Below, piece by piece: positions 1 to 8,736 of a DNA stretch of 64,000 nt. The position numbers and the translations under genes were made by a program. Source of the stretch: Pandoraea communis. Lineage in GTDB: Bacteria; Pseudomonadota; Gammaproteobacteria; Burkholderiales; Burkholderiaceae. The notes under the pieces were generated by a model. It saw nothing but the letters and a program-made list of their open reading frames with translations, was not told where the DNA came from and ran no database searches. The stretch covers positions 124,001 to 188,000 of the forward strand of contig NZ_CABPSJ010000001.1 of assembly GCF_902459745.1 (NCBI RefSeq), read 5' to 3'. Position 1 is the stretch's first letter. The number at the start of each line of letters is the position of its first letter.

Positions 1-680
1 GCCACGTCGAGGAGGACGGCATCGCCCGCATGCAGGTCGTCGCATTGCGTTGCAGGCAACGCCACCCATCCCGCCACGAGCACGCACTGGCGCTCAGGCC
101 AGCCCGCCGGGTCCAACGGCACATCGCAAGGCGTCGCCCGTCGGCAGCGCTCGCGCAGCCACGCGTGCGCCCCATCGAGGTAGGTCAGCGCCAACTGACG
201 CCCCTCGCGCTGCAACACCATGCCGACGCGCCATGTCGTCTCGACACATTCACGCGACAGGGCCGTCGCACTTGGCCACGTTGATGTCTCGCAAGCGTCG
301 AGCCGCGTCTCGCGAGCGGCATCGTTCGACGTGCCGCCGTTCAGATCCATCAAATCGCGCCTCTCACCGGCGCCCCCCGCCGCCAGCGTAAGCGACGCGG
401 CGCTCGCGTGCCAGGCTGGCGGAAGGTCGTCCCATGACGGCACCGGCAAGCTCGCAGCAAGCCAGTCGCACCACTGCTGCGCATCGCACCAGAAGCGCGT
501 CTGGCCGATCACACCTTCGTCGACGCGCGCGGTCACGACAAGGCCGTCGCCCCCGGCACGAAGCCACCCGACGCGTACTTGCGTATCGCTTTCGACGAAG
601 GTCAGACTGCCCTCGCTTGTGAGCAGATCGTCCAACGGCCCCGGGGAGACCGTCGGCTCGGTGGTCGACTCATGGCGCAT
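1..680 (-). CDS. sctQ: Type III secretion C-ring protein SctQ (partial)
   Basis: This is the N-terminal part (about 226 codons) of a protein that continues past the left edge. SctQ (SsaQ/YscQ/HrcQ) builds the cytoplasmic sorting platform that binds the ATPase complex and the inner-membrane ring. The ATG at 680 lies inside the end of sctP, an 11-nt overlap. The reading frame is open to the edge on the minus strand. The last visible residues (...GDAVLLDV) have the look of the first SPOA domain, where a hydrophobic strand is followed by a 'GD-hydrophobic' turn. The assignment rests on that pattern and on the SPI-2 gene order V-N-O-P-Q; sequence similarity of the N-terminal half is weak in this family. 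Confidence 0.75.
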   Translation of the reverse strand, partial: MRHESTTEPTVSPGPLDDLLTSEGSLTFVESDTQVRVGWLRAGGDGLVVTARVDEGVIGQTRFWCDAQQWCDWLAASLPVPSWDDLPPAWHASAASLTLAAGGAGERRDLMDLNGGTSNDAARETRLDACETSTWPSATALSRECVETTWRVGMVLQREGRQLALTYLDGAHAWLRERCRRATPCDVPLDPAGWPERQCVLVAGWVALPATQCDDLHAGDAVLLDV

Positions 681-1116
681 ATCGCGCCTCGACCTCGACG
701 GTGACGGAGAGCCCGAGGCGCGACGTCAGGGCGCGAGACAGTCGACCGCGATGGGCCAGCAATCGCCGGTACATCGCGAGCCGGACGCACAGCAGACTCA
801 CCGTGACGCCCTGCCGCCCTCGCCGTGCCTCGACGACCAACGTGTCGAGCGCGCCCCCATGCACGATGACGCGCAGCGAACTGCCGCCGTCCCAGTTAGC
901 GTCCTGACGAGCGTGCCAGACACGCAACCAGCGCAGCACATCGGCGGGGCCCGTCACGCGTGCAGCGGTTTCGGATGCCAGCGAGAACGCCGGGTCCCCA
1001 TTGTCTTCGTGGCGCTTGCCATGGCTCGTTGCGATGTCACGCCGATGCGAAGCCGATTTATCCGACAGGCCGAGGAAAGCATCGGCCGACAGGGCACTTC
1101 GGTGAATGGTGGTCAT
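670..1116 (-). CDS. sctP: Type III secretion needle-length regulator SctP-like protein
   Basis: This 148-aa protein occupies the position of SsaP/YscP between the stalk gene sctO and the C-ring gene sctQ. SctP proteins measure needle length and switch the export apparatus from early to late substrates through a C-terminal domain. Here residues 70-148 form a compact alpha/beta region ending in hydrophobic strands, consistent with that domain, while the variable N-terminus is short. I chose ATG 1116 because a GAGG lies 7-10 nt upstream; the frame stays open further upstream, but without a plausible start. The gene ends in an 11-nt overlap with sctQ. The function is inferred mainly from position, because SctP sequences diverge strongly. 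Confidence 0.6.
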   Translation of the reverse strand: MTTIHRSALSADAFLGLSDKSASHRRDIATSHGKRHEDNGDPAFSLASETAARVTGPADVLRWLRVWHARQDANWDGGSSLRVIVHGGALDTLVVEARRGRQGVTVSLLCVRLAMYRRLLAHRGRLSRALTSRLGLSVTVEVEARYAP

Positions 1117-1229
1117 CGTGAAGTCCTCGTGATGGCGAAGGTTATGAACGCATTTCGATTGATGTGCGGGTTCGAGCTTCTCGACGTCGCGCGACACGGC
1201 GGCATGTGCCCCGTGGTCTCGCTGCCGAT

Positions 1230-1640
1230 TCAACTGCGGTAAAGCGCCAGCAACTCCCTCAGTTTTTCCTGCTTGCGCGCGTTGGTCTGCAAACGTTCGC
1301 GCTGTTGCCGCAACGCGGCTTCGGCCTGTTGCACCTGTTCGAGCGCTGCGCCGTGCCGGGCCTTGGCCTCGCCCAGCGCCATGCGCTCCGCTTCCACCGA
1401 ACGCGTCGCGCCGGCGGCCTCGCGTTGCCCATAGACGCCGCCGCGCGACAAGGCTTCCTGCCACACCCGACGCTGCGTGTCGCAAGCGCGCTCGCGCTCG
1501 GCAACCGCTTCACCGGCGTCGCGTGCTGCGGCCGTCATGCGAGCCATTGCGGCGCGCAGGGCGGCTTCGCGGCGCTTCGCGAGCGCGGCGAGCGCGTCAA
1601 TGCTTTCATGCGCTTTCACGTCACCAGATGATCGAGCCAT
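1230..1640 (-). CDS. sctO: Type III secretion stalk protein SctO
   Basis: This protein of about 136 aa is almost entirely alpha-helical, rich in Ala, Glu, Arg and Gln, with heptad-like spacing. That fits the two-helix coiled-coil stalk SctO (SsaO/YscO/HrpB7), which sits in the pore of the SctN hexamer and contacts SctV. It follows sctN directly, as in SPI-2. Two starts are possible: ATG at 1640, overlapping sctN by 25 nt (given here), or GTG at 1619, overlapping the sctN stop as GTGA, which would give a shorter 129-aa protein. Neither has a strong ribosome-binding site. The 114 nt between its stop and sctP carry no recognised gene. Confidence 0.75.
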   Translation of the reverse strand: MARSSGDVKAHESIDALAALAKRREAALRAAMARMTAAARDAGEAVAERERACDTQRRVWQEALSRGGVYGQREAAGATRSVEAERMALGEAKARHGAALEQVQQAEAALRQQRERLQTNARKQEKLRELLALYRS

Positions 1641-2989
1641 GTGCGGGTATCGTCGAAGGGCGCCACGTCGTGCTGCGACTGGCAAAGGAATGCGCGAATA
1701 TCCGGGGCGCGTGTGAGCGCATCGTCCGTCTCGGGATCGTTGCCCACCTGGTATTCGCCCACACGCACCAGCAGTTCGACTTCCGCCGCCAGCGCCATGG
1801 CACGCCGGACACGGGCAGCGGCTTCGACATGCTTCGCATCGGTCACCTGCGGCATCACCCGCGAGAGGCTTTTCGCGACGTCGATGGCGGGATAGTGGTT
1901 CTCCTGCGCGAGACGCCGCGACAGCACGATATGACCATCGACAATCGAGCGCACCTCGTCGGCCAGCGGCTCGTCGAGGTTGTCGCCTTCGACAAGCACG
2001 GTGTAGAACGCGGTGATGCTGCCGTGCGCCGCAGTGCCGGCGCGCTCCAGCAGCCGTGGCAGACGCGCATAGAAGCTCGGCGGCAAACCGCTCGTCGCGC
2101 CGAGCGGTTCACCTGCGGCCATGCCGATATCGCGCACCGCACGCCCGAACCGCGTCAGGGAGTCCATGAGCAGCAGAACGTCCTTGCCCTCATCGCGGAA
2201 CGCTTCGGCAATCGCCGTCGCGGTGTAGGCGGCCTTCATGCGCTCGAGCGCGGGGCGGTCGGACGTCGCCACCACACACACCGTGCGCGCGCGCGCCTGC
2301 GGTGTGAGCGCCAGTTCCAGAAACTCTCGTACCTCGCGGCCCCGTTCGCCAATCAGCGCAAGCACGATGACATCGGCTTGCGCGCCTTGACACATCATCG
2401 ACAGCAGCGTGCTCTTGCCGCCGCCCGCCGCCGCGAAAATACCGAGCCGCTGGCCGCGGCCGCAGGTAAGCATGCCGTCGATGGCACGAATGCCGATGGG
2501 CAGGCATCGGGACACCAGCGCACGCGTCATGGCGGGCGGCGGCTCCGCGTCCAGCGCCCGCCACGCAACACCGGCGACGTCGGACGACGGCGCCTCATCG
2601 GGCGAAGCCAACGGAACCAGAAGCCGCCCCAGCCCGTCCAGCACTTCACCGATCATGTAATCGCCCACAGCGACGCGCGACGATGTTCCCAACGCCTGCA
2701 CCAGCGCGCCGTTCGCCACGCCGTTCGGCTCGGCATACGGCGCCAGCCACACGTGCCGCCCCTCCACCGCGATCACCTCGGCGTCCAGTTCCGGCGACAC
2801 GACGCGGCACTGCTCGCCGAGCGCCGCGCCCGGCAAGCGGGCGCGCATCGCATTCGGGGTGATCTTGTCGATACGTCCATAGCGGACCTCCTGACCCGGT
2901 ACCCGGCGCCAGTCGTCGCAGGCTTTGCGCTGCGCGTCGAGCGTCCGGCGCAGTCCATTGGCGATGCGGGCGGCGTCCGGGCGGCGCAT
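1616..2989 (-). CDS. sctN: Type III secretion ATPase SctN
   Basis: This is the 457-aa hexameric ATPase that strips chaperones and unfolds substrates at the base of the injectisome. The Walker A loop AAAGGGKST lies near residues 187-195 and the Walker B strand VLLLMDSLTRFGRA near 271-284; the latter is typical of SctN/FliI and F1-beta-type ATPases. The length matches the family (about 430-460 aa). I chose ATG 2989 because it follows the sctV stop by a single base (TGA-G-ATG), which suggests translational coupling; an upstream in-frame ATG at 3010 would overlap sctV. The Walker A loop has an Ala-rich start where many homologues have Gly/Ser, but the GKST core is intact. Confidence 0.96.
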   Translation of the reverse strand: MRRPDAARIANGLRRTLDAQRKACDDWRRVPGQEVRYGRIDKITPNAMRARLPGAALGEQCRVVSPELDAEVIAVEGRHVWLAPYAEPNGVANGALVQALGTSSRVAVGDYMIGEVLDGLGRLLVPLASPDEAPSSDVAGVAWRALDAEPPPAMTRALVSRCLPIGIRAIDGMLTCGRGQRLGIFAAAGGGKSTLLSMMCQGAQADVIVLALIGERGREVREFLELALTPQARARTVCVVATSDRPALERMKAAYTATAIAEAFRDEGKDVLLLMDSLTRFGRAVRDIGMAAGEPLGATSGLPPSFYARLPRLLERAGTAAHGSITAFYTVLVEGDNLDEPLADEVRSIVDGHIVLSRRLAQENHYPAIDVAKSLSRVMPQVTDAKHVEAAARVRRAMALAAEVELLVRVGEYQVGNDPETDDALTRAPDIRAFLCQSQHDVAPFDDTRTWLDHLVT

Positions 2990-2990
2990 C

Positions 2991-5069
2991 TCAGAACGCG
3001 CCTTGCACATCGATGGTGCCCAACACGCGAACGTGCGGCTCGTCAGCCACTTCCTGGAATGACAAAACCGGCAGATCCGCGCGGTCGCGCTCGATCAGCT
3101 TGCGCAGAAAGCGACGCACGTCCATCGCCGTGAAGAGGACGACGGGCGTGCCATCGTGGGCGTTCAGCACGTCGTCGATCGCGCCCATGATGGCGTCGGT
3201 CTGCGTGGGATTCAGATCGGCGTAAGACCCCGACGATGTCTGCCGCACAGCAGCGCGCACGGCGTCTTCGATGCCGCGCCCCACGTTCCATCCCGTGATG
3301 TGCTCGGTGCCCCGGCGAAAGCGTCGCGTGATGTGACGCCGCAGACTCAGCCGCACATACTCCGTCAGCATGATCTGATCGCGCTCGCGCGGCGCCCATT
3401 CGATCAGCGCTTCGAAGACCCGCCGCAGGTCGCGGATCGACACCCCTTCGGCCACCAGCCGTTGCAGCACTTCCGCCGTGCGGCTAATCGGTAGTTGCCG
3501 TTGCAGCTCCTTGACGAGTTCGCCGTAGCGATCCTCCATGGCGTCCATCAGGAACCGCGCCTCCTGAACACCGAGGAAATCCGCAGCGTGGGCGTCGATG
3601 ACAAGCGACACGCAATGCGCCACGCGGTCGGCACCGTCGATGACAGCGCCCCCCTGCGCCAGCCACGCCTCGCGCTGGGCGGTATCTAGCCAGAACAGAA
3701 TCTGTCCGCCGAACGGCAGAGGCGTTTCTCGCGGTGCCCCGGCGTCGAGACCTCGCAATCTGCGTATCGGATGGGTGGCGTCGTGATGGGCCAGCGCAAC
3801 GTCGGGAGCGACGTCGATGGTCATCACGCTCTCGTGATAAAGCTGAATGTCCAGCGTGCCGGAGGGCAATGTCTTGTCGACGTCGACCTTCACTTCCGGC
3901 ATCGGCACGCCGAACTGCTCGAACTTCTTCTCGCGCAGCGCATCGATGCACGCGGCAAGCGCGGTCGTATTGCCATCGGCCTCGGCCAGCGTGGGGCTTA
4001 CGCGCACCAGCAGCGGCTGTGCGCCTGGCCGGCCGCCCTTCGTCTTCTTGGCATCGTCGGTGTCCGCACCCGCGGCGTCCTTCGCGCCTTTACCCTCGCG
4101 TGCGAGACGCCCCGCCCACCAAGAGGCGACACCTGCCAACGCAGCCAGCAGCAGGAAGTAGTGCATCGGAAAGCCGGGAATCAGACCGAACAGGACGAGC
4201 ACCACGGCCGCCAGCGTCAGCGAGCGAGGCTGTGCTGCGAGTTGATCGGTAAGCTCACGCGCCAGATTGCGACGCTGGTCGCCGGGCACCCGCGTGACGA
4301 TGATCCCCGCCGTGACCGAAATGAGTAGCGCGGGAATCTGCGACACGAGGCCGTCGCCGATGGAGAGAATCGCGTAAATCGCTGCCGCATCGCCCGCACT
4401 CATGCCGCGCATGAAAACGCCCACGCCTATGCCGCCGAGCAGATTCACGACGATGATGACGAGCCCGGCGATGGCGTCGCCCTTGACGAACTTCATCGCC
4501 CCATCCATCGCCCCGTAGAACTGACTTTCCTTTTGCACCGTGCGCCGCAGCCGCTTGGCCTCGGCGGCATCGATAGTGCCCGCGCGCAGATCGCCGTCGA
4601 TGCTCATCTGCTTGCCCGGCATGCCGTCGAGCGAGAAGCGCGCACCGACTTCCGCCACCCGCTCGGAGCCCTTCGTGATCACGATGAAATTCACGACAGT
4701 GATGATCAGGAAGACGATCATGCCGACGACGATGTTTCCTCCGGCCGCGAAATCGCCGAATGTGTAGACGATGTCTCCCGCGTCGGCGTGCAGCAGAATC
4801 AAACGGCTCGTGCTGATCGTCAGTCCCAGCCTGAACAGCGTGGTCATCAGCAATACGGAAGGAAACGCCGAGAAGTCGAGTGGCTCGTTGATGTAGAGCG
4901 CCACCATCAGGAGCAGCAGCGACACGCCGAGATTGAGTGCGATGAGCAGATCCATCACCGATGGCGGCATCGGGATGATGATCATCAGAACGGTGACCAG
5001 CAACAGCGCGGCCAGCACAATGTCCTGCCGTCCGGCCGCAAGGCGAAGCCACGTCAGCAGACGCGTCAT
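2991..5069 (-). CDS. sctV: Type III secretion export-gate protein SctV
   Basis: This 692-aa protein belongs to the FHIPEP family (SsaV/InvA/LcrD/HrcV/FlhA). It forms the nonameric export gate and the substrate and chaperone docking ring. The first ~330 residues contain about eight membrane segments, starting near residue 17. Conserved family stretches include PLDFSAFPSVLLMTTLFRL and the ARFSLDGMPGKQMSIDGDL loop between membrane segments. A soluble domain of about 340 residues follows. The start ATG overlaps the stop of the upstream ssaM-like gene (ATGA), and the stop is one base before sctN, so the three genes should be one operon. Length and motifs are normal for the family. Confidence 0.97.
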   Translation of the reverse strand: MTRLLTWLRLAAGRQDIVLAALLLVTVLMIIIPMPPSVMDLLIALNLGVSLLLLMVALYINEPLDFSAFPSVLLMTTLFRLGLTISTSRLILLHADAGDIVYTFGDFAAGGNIVVGMIVFLIITVVNFIVITKGSERVAEVGARFSLDGMPGKQMSIDGDLRAGTIDAAEAKRLRRTVQKESQFYGAMDGAMKFVKGDAIAGLVIIVVNLLGGIGVGVFMRGMSAGDAAAIYAILSIGDGLVSQIPALLISVTAGIIVTRVPGDQRRNLARELTDQLAAQPRSLTLAAVVLVLFGLIPGFPMHYFLLLAALAGVASWWAGRLAREGKGAKDAAGADTDDAKKTKGGRPGAQPLLVRVSPTLAEADGNTTALAACIDALREKKFEQFGVPMPEVKVDVDKTLPSGTLDIQLYHESVMTIDVAPDVALAHHDATHPIRRLRGLDAGAPRETPLPFGGQILFWLDTAQREAWLAQGGAVIDGADRVAHCVSLVIDAHAADFLGVQEARFLMDAMEDRYGELVKELQRQLPISRTAEVLQRLVAEGVSIRDLRRVFEALIEWAPRERDQIMLTEYVRLSLRRHITRRFRRGTEHITGWNVGRGIEDAVRAAVRQTSSGSYADLNPTQTDAIMGAIDDVLNAHDGTPVVLFTAMDVRRFLRKLIERDRADLPVLSFQEVADEPHVRVLGTIDVQGAF

Positions 5070-5455
5070 GGACGGGTCTCCCGTTGCTGCTGAGCGTCGA
5101 TTCGCTCAAGCAGCCGGCGCATCCGGGTAACGCACGACAGCCATTCGACCGCCTGAAAATTCGCGCTTGCCGGCGGACTGGCGATCAGCATCGGACGTCC
5201 CTGCGCCACGCAGGCCCGCACGGGGATACCGAGACTCCATTCCGGGGCACAGGTCTGCATCAGCGAGGGCAACCAGCGCTGGGCGCGCTCAGTGCGATGG
5301 GCCAGCGTCAACACCAGCGTCACACCGTGGGCATCGACCTCCGTCATCAGCACGCAGGGAGCCAGCGCAATCCGCATGCGCGGCGCGACACGTTGCGGCG
5401 GCAGCGCCAGCAATTCGAAGAGCAACTCGAGCTTGCGTTGGGTCTGGGTGTCCAT
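5066..5455 (-). CDS. ssaM: SsaM-like type III secretion regulator
   Basis: This is a 129-aa soluble protein directly upstream of sctV, the position of ssaM in SPI-2. SsaM works with SpiC/SsaB and the gatekeeper SsaL to hold back effectors until translocators are secreted. Compared from memory with SsaM, the N-terminal helix (LELLFELLALPPQ), a central GIP-R motif and a later hydrophobic-SPP motif line up in the same order. The protein has no membrane segment. The start at 5455 gives the family length (SsaM is about 122 aa); in-frame ATGs at 5509 and 5530 could extend it. It overlaps sctV by 4 nt. An alternative reading is a CesT-type chaperone. Confidence 0.6.
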   Translation of the reverse strand: MDTQTQRKLELLFELLALPPQRVAPRMRIALAPCVLMTEVDAHGVTLVLTLAHRTERAQRWLPSLMQTCAPEWSLGIPVRACVAQGRPMLIASPPASANFQAVEWLSCVTRMRRLLERIDAQQQRETRP

Positions 5456-5613
5456 CGGCGGTCTGGCATTGGCATCTTGCTGGCTGGGATGGCCGGGCTG
5501 GGAGAACATTCGGAAAGCGGCAGCGGGCATGGTCGCCCACCCAGGGAGGCTGCGGCTATCCGGCGCAGACCTGATTTTCGCGGCGAGCCTCTCTGCGAAA
5601 AGGGCAGCGAGCC

Positions 5614-6273
5614 TCACAACATCATGCGCAGGCGATGCGCCCAGTTCACGATATCGGCTACGTTGTGTGCGTCGAGCTTGCGCATCATGTTCAGCCGGTG
5701 TGTCTCGACCGTCTTCACACTGATCGACAACAGTTGCGCGATGTCGCGGTTGCGTTGCCCTTCCGCCACCAGCTTGAGTACCTGCCGCTCGCGCAGCGTC
5801 AGCAACCGCTCGGGCATCTCGACGGCGCACGGACGCGGCGCATATGACAGGCCCGCCGGATCGTGCGCGCCACCGAACACGGCAGGATCGACAAAGCGCT
5901 CGCCGCGTATCACCCGACACGCCGCGTGGATCAACGTCTCCCGCGCGCTGCTTTTGAGCACGAACGCCACCGCACCGGCCTCCAGCGACTGGCGCGCCCG
6001 CTCGCTGTCGTCGCTCGCGGAATTGACCACGATGCGCAAGTCCGGCCAACGCTGCGCGCATTGCCGGATCACATCCACCCCATCCATGCCGGGCAGCCCC
6101 AGATCCAACACCATCACGGCCGGTCGATGCACTACGCAGGCCCGGTACACGTCAAGCCCGTTGACAACCCTTGCCAGCACACACCACCCGAGATCCTGCT
6201 CGATCAGATGGCAAAGACCGTCGGCCAGCAATTCGTGATCCTCCACAACGACGACACCGATACACCCCGTCAT
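5614..6273 (-). CDS. SsrB-like LuxR-family response regulator
   Basis: This is a 219-aa two-domain response regulator. The receiver domain has the acidic pair ED at residues 11-12, the phospho-acceptor Asp57 in MVLDLGLPG, a switch Ser near 85 and Lys107 in VLKSS. The LuxR/NarL helix-turn-helix (about residues 155-215) contains LLTLRERQVLKL and VKTVETHR-NMMRKL. The NGLDVYRAC stretch and the helix-turn-helix resemble Salmonella SsrB, the master activator of SPI-2. It sits divergently from the ssaB/sctC block, again as in SPI-2, but no sensor kinase is next to it. GGAG lies 8-11 nt before the ATG. It very probably controls the surrounding secretion genes. Confidence 0.9.
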   Translation of the reverse strand: MTGCIGVVVVEDHELLADGLCHLIEQDLGWCVLARVVNGLDVYRACVVHRPAVMVLDLGLPGMDGVDVIRQCAQRWPDLRIVVNSASDDSERARQSLEAGAVAFVLKSSARETLIHAACRVIRGERFVDPAVFGGAHDPAGLSYAPRPCAVEMPERLLTLRERQVLKLVAEGQRNRDIAQLLSISVKTVETHRLNMMRKLDAHNVADIVNWAHRLRMML

Positions 6274-6586
6274 TCGTAGCTCCTCGATTGTTAGTCATTA
6301 GCGTTCATGCAGATTTTTGTTCACTTTCTTTGGATTCCGAGTCAGTCGCTCGAAACTTGTGTCATCGCCAGACAAGACACGTGGGAAAACGTCGCAAACC
6401 AAGGTCTCCGGCGTCGACTTCAGGTCTGTGCCGGATGGCGGCACCAACGCTACGCTTGATAATGACGATCCTTGAACGGCGCCATATCGATCGGCGGCGC
6501 CAAGCGATGACGCGCGTCGTCGAGACTTCATCGACGCCGTGCGCGCCTCGTTCCCCGTGCCCTTGCATTGCCTCCTTCAGATACCT
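6274..6586 (+). promoter_or_regulatory. Divergent promoter region between the ssrB-like gene and the secretin block
   Basis: These 313 bp separate the minus-strand response regulator from the plus-strand ssaB-sctC-sctD genes. The part nearest the regulator (6285-6345) is clearly more AT-rich than the genes. No convincing ORF was found. No clear sigma-70 promoter pair or operator was identified by eye. By position it should hold promoters for both directions and possibly binding sites for the response regulator. Confidence 0.5.
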
Positions 6587-7126
6587 ATGCGTTTGCCATT
6601 TGCGCTTGCCGCGCTCGACTGGATTGCCCCGCGCGACGTACAAGGTGCGCGCATTGCGCTCGATCTCGACGGCCAACGCGGCTGGACCTGCCCTGCCAGC
6701 GGCGGATACTGCGTGGCGACGGCGTTAGCCTTGCCGCACGATCCGCAAGCGCGGCACGCCCAGTCGCTCACGACAGCGCTCGACGGCGACACCGCGCTCT
6801 CACGCTGGCTCATGCGTCTCTCGCTCGTGATCGCGGGTCAACCGGAGTTGCGCGACGACAGTCTGTGCATCGCGAACGACGTCCTCTGGTGGGTTCACCG
6901 CTTCGACGGCGACGAAGCGGTAGCACGCGTGGAAGCGCAACTTCGACGCCAGCTCCTGGCGTGCACGATGGTGACCTCGCAAGGCGTGTGGACTCAGGCG
7001 GCATCGTCCGTATCGCCCGTATCGCCCGTATCGTCCGTATCGCCCGTATCGTCCGTATCGCCGGCGCCCCACGCCACCGGCGCCGCAGACGCCAGCCGGC
7101 GCCTTCACGCGCTGCGCCGTTGCTGA
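6587..7126 (+). CDS. ssaB: SpiC/SsaB-like type III secretion protein with repeat tail
   Basis: This 179-aa protein is the first gene of the secretin block, the position of ssaB (spiC) in SPI-2. SpiC/SsaB works with SsaM as a gatekeeper of effector release. Residues 1-125 resemble SpiC in layout: an N-terminal A-L segment, a central W-T turn and a C-terminal helix with LLACTMV, against CIL in SpiC. The last ~45 residues are extra: a Ser/Val/Pro tail (SSVSPVSPV...) encoded by a 9-bp tandem repeat. The ATG at 6587 was chosen because it starts the conserved part; a GTG at 6539 is the alternative. Its stop is 2 nt before sctC. Confidence 0.55.
   Translation: MRLPFALAALDWIAPRDVQGARIALDLDGQRGWTCPASGGYCVATALALPHDPQARHAQSLTTALDGDTALSRWLMRLSLVIAGQPELRDDSLCIANDVLWWVHRFDGDEAVARVEAQLRRQLLACTMVTSQGVWTQAASSVSPVSPVSSVSPVSSVSPAPHATGAADASRRLHALRRC
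7007..7060 (+). repeat. 9-bp tandem repeat in the spiC-like gene
   Basis: Six head-to-tail copies of the 9-nt unit YCCGTATCG are present, where Y is T or C in the order T, C, C, T, C, T. The unit is a multiple of three, so copy-number change would lengthen or shorten the Ser/Val/Pro tail of the encoded protein without a frameshift. Confidence 0.9.
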
Positions 7127-7128
7127 CC

Positions 7129-8736
7129 ATGCGGTCTCATCTCACGCGCTTTGCGCTATGCATCGTCGCCCCGCTTGCCGGGCTGCTGCCTGCCTCGTCG
7201 GCCATCGCGTCATCGCCCGCGTCGTTCCCGGAACACTCCCCCTTGACGTCGCCTGTCACGCCCGAGTGGCGTGGCGGCGCGTTCGTCTTTCAGAGCGCCG
7301 GCACGCCGCTTGCGGAGTTGTTACGCGACTTTGGCGCGCATCACGGCATTCCGACGGCGGTGAGCGCACAGGTCGACGACCGCTTCATCGGCACGCTGCC
7401 TGCGGGCACCGCCCAAGCGACGCTCGACGCGCTATCGGAACGTTATCGGCTTTCGTGGTACTTCAACGGCCAGACGCTGAACATCTATAAGTCCAGCGAG
7501 GCGACACGACGCGTCATGTCGCTGCGTCACGCGCCGCCCGGCGACTTGCTCAGACACCTTCGCGATGCCGGTGTGCTGCACCCGCGGCACTGCGTCGCAC
7601 GGGCGATTCCGGCGACACACGCCCTCGAGATCGCCGGTGTTCCGGCCTGTATAGAAACCGTGTCGATGCTCGCCGAATACGTCGAACGCGGCGCCCGGGA
7701 TCAGCAGGAAAGCGAGGAGACCATCAAGATATTTCCCCTGAAATTCGCTACGGCGGACGACACAAGGTACTTTTATCGCGGCCAGGAAGTGGTCGTGCCG
7801 GGCGTCGTCAGCGTACTGAAGGATCTGATTCTCGGCGCCGGCCCGCTCGTTGCCACAGCGGCCACGCCCGCAACATCCGGGGCACCGATCTCGGCCGTGC
7901 CGGCCACGAGAACCGGCACGCCGCGCTTCTCGGCCGATCCGCGCCGCAACGCGGTCATCGTGCGCGAGCGCCGGCAGAATATGCCCATTTATGGCGACCT
8001 GATCGCTCAGCTCGACATCCGGCCCCGGCTGGTCGACATCTCCGTGGCAATCATCGACGTCAACGCCAGCGACATTGCCGAGCTTGGCGTCGACTTCTCC
8101 GGCAGCGCGCGTCTTGGCGGGTTCGGCGCCGTGTCGCTCAACGGCCAGTTGAACGACGGCGACAGCGGCACGTTCACGACCGTGGTCGGCGACACCAACA
8201 AGTTCATGGTCAATCTGAGCGCGCTGGAGCGAAACTCCAAGGCGCGCGTGCTGTCACGGCCGTCCATCGTCACGCTCGACAATATGCAGGCTGTGCTCGA
8301 TCGCAGCGTGACGTTCTACACGAAGGTCTCCGGCGAGAAAGTCGCCAAACTGGAAAGCGTGACGGCGGGCTCGCTGCTGCGCGTCACTCCACGCCTCGTT
8401 CCCAACGAAGGGAACGATGTCGGTCGCGAGCAAGTGATGCTCACGCTCAATATCGAAGACGGCGGCGAAGTGCGAAGCGAGCGCAATTCCCGCAACGAGG
8501 TTCCGTCCATTCGCAACTCGTCGATTTCGACGCATGCCACGCTACAGGCGGGGCAAAGCCTGCTGCTGGGCGGCTTCGTGCAGGACACGCAACACGAGCA
8601 GGAGCGCAAGATTCCGTTGTTGGGCGATCTGCCGCTGATCGGCCGCCTGTTCAGTTCGACGAGCAACCGGAATGACAGTGTCATGCGCCTGTTCCTGATC
8701 AAGGCCGAGCCGGCGGCCGACATGCCGAGCGCATGA
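7129..8736 (+). CDS. sctC: Type III secretion outer-membrane secretin SctC
   Basis: This 535-aa protein forms the outer-membrane ring of the injectisome. A signal peptide covers about residues 1-27 (hydrophobic core ALCIVAPLAGLLPA, then small residues). N-terminal secretin modules follow (residues ~45-200 and 210-300), then the secretin domain with the family hallmarks VLSRPSIVTLDN and the C-terminal LLLGGFVQD and IPLLGDLPLIGRLFSS. The length is close to SsaC (about 500 aa). The ATG at 7129 follows the ssaB-like stop by two bases; there is no strong ribosome-binding site, so coupling is likely. The stop overlaps sctD by 4 nt (ATGA). Confidence 0.96.
   Translation: MRSHLTRFALCIVAPLAGLLPASSAIASSPASFPEHSPLTSPVTPEWRGGAFVFQSAGTPLAELLRDFGAHHGIPTAVSAQVDDRFIGTLPAGTAQATLDALSERYRLSWYFNGQTLNIYKSSEATRRVMSLRHAPPGDLLRHLRDAGVLHPRHCVARAIPATHALEIAGVPACIETVSMLAEYVERGARDQQESEETIKIFPLKFATADDTRYFYRGQEVVVPGVVSVLKDLILGAGPLVATAATPATSGAPISAVPATRTGTPRFSADPRRNAVIVRERRQNMPIYGDLIAQLDIRPRLVDISVAIIDVNASDIAELGVDFSGSARLGGFGAVSLNGQLNDGDSGTFTTVVGDTNKFMVNLSALERNSKARVLSRPSIVTLDNMQAVLDRSVTFYTKVSGEKVAKLESVTAGSLLRVTPRLVPNEGNDVGREQVMLTLNIEDGGEVRSERNSRNEVPSIRNSSISTHATLQAGQSLLLGGFVQDTQHEQERKIPLLGDLPLIGRLFSSTSNRNDSVMRLFLIKAEPAADMPSA

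Noticed and set aside
602-790. 62-codon frame with ATGA overlap after sctP
   Set aside because: It would start at the attractive ATG at 673 but ends at 602. The frame starting at ATG 680 stays open to the window edge and has SctQ-like sequence.
1523-3133. 536-codon open frame antisense to sctN
   Set aside because: sctN has all ATPase motifs on the minus strand; the plus frame has no recognisable domain.
7007-7060. Short regular repeats as a possible CRISPR array
   Set aside because: The unit is 9 bp without spacers and lies in a coding frame, so it is a tandem repeat.
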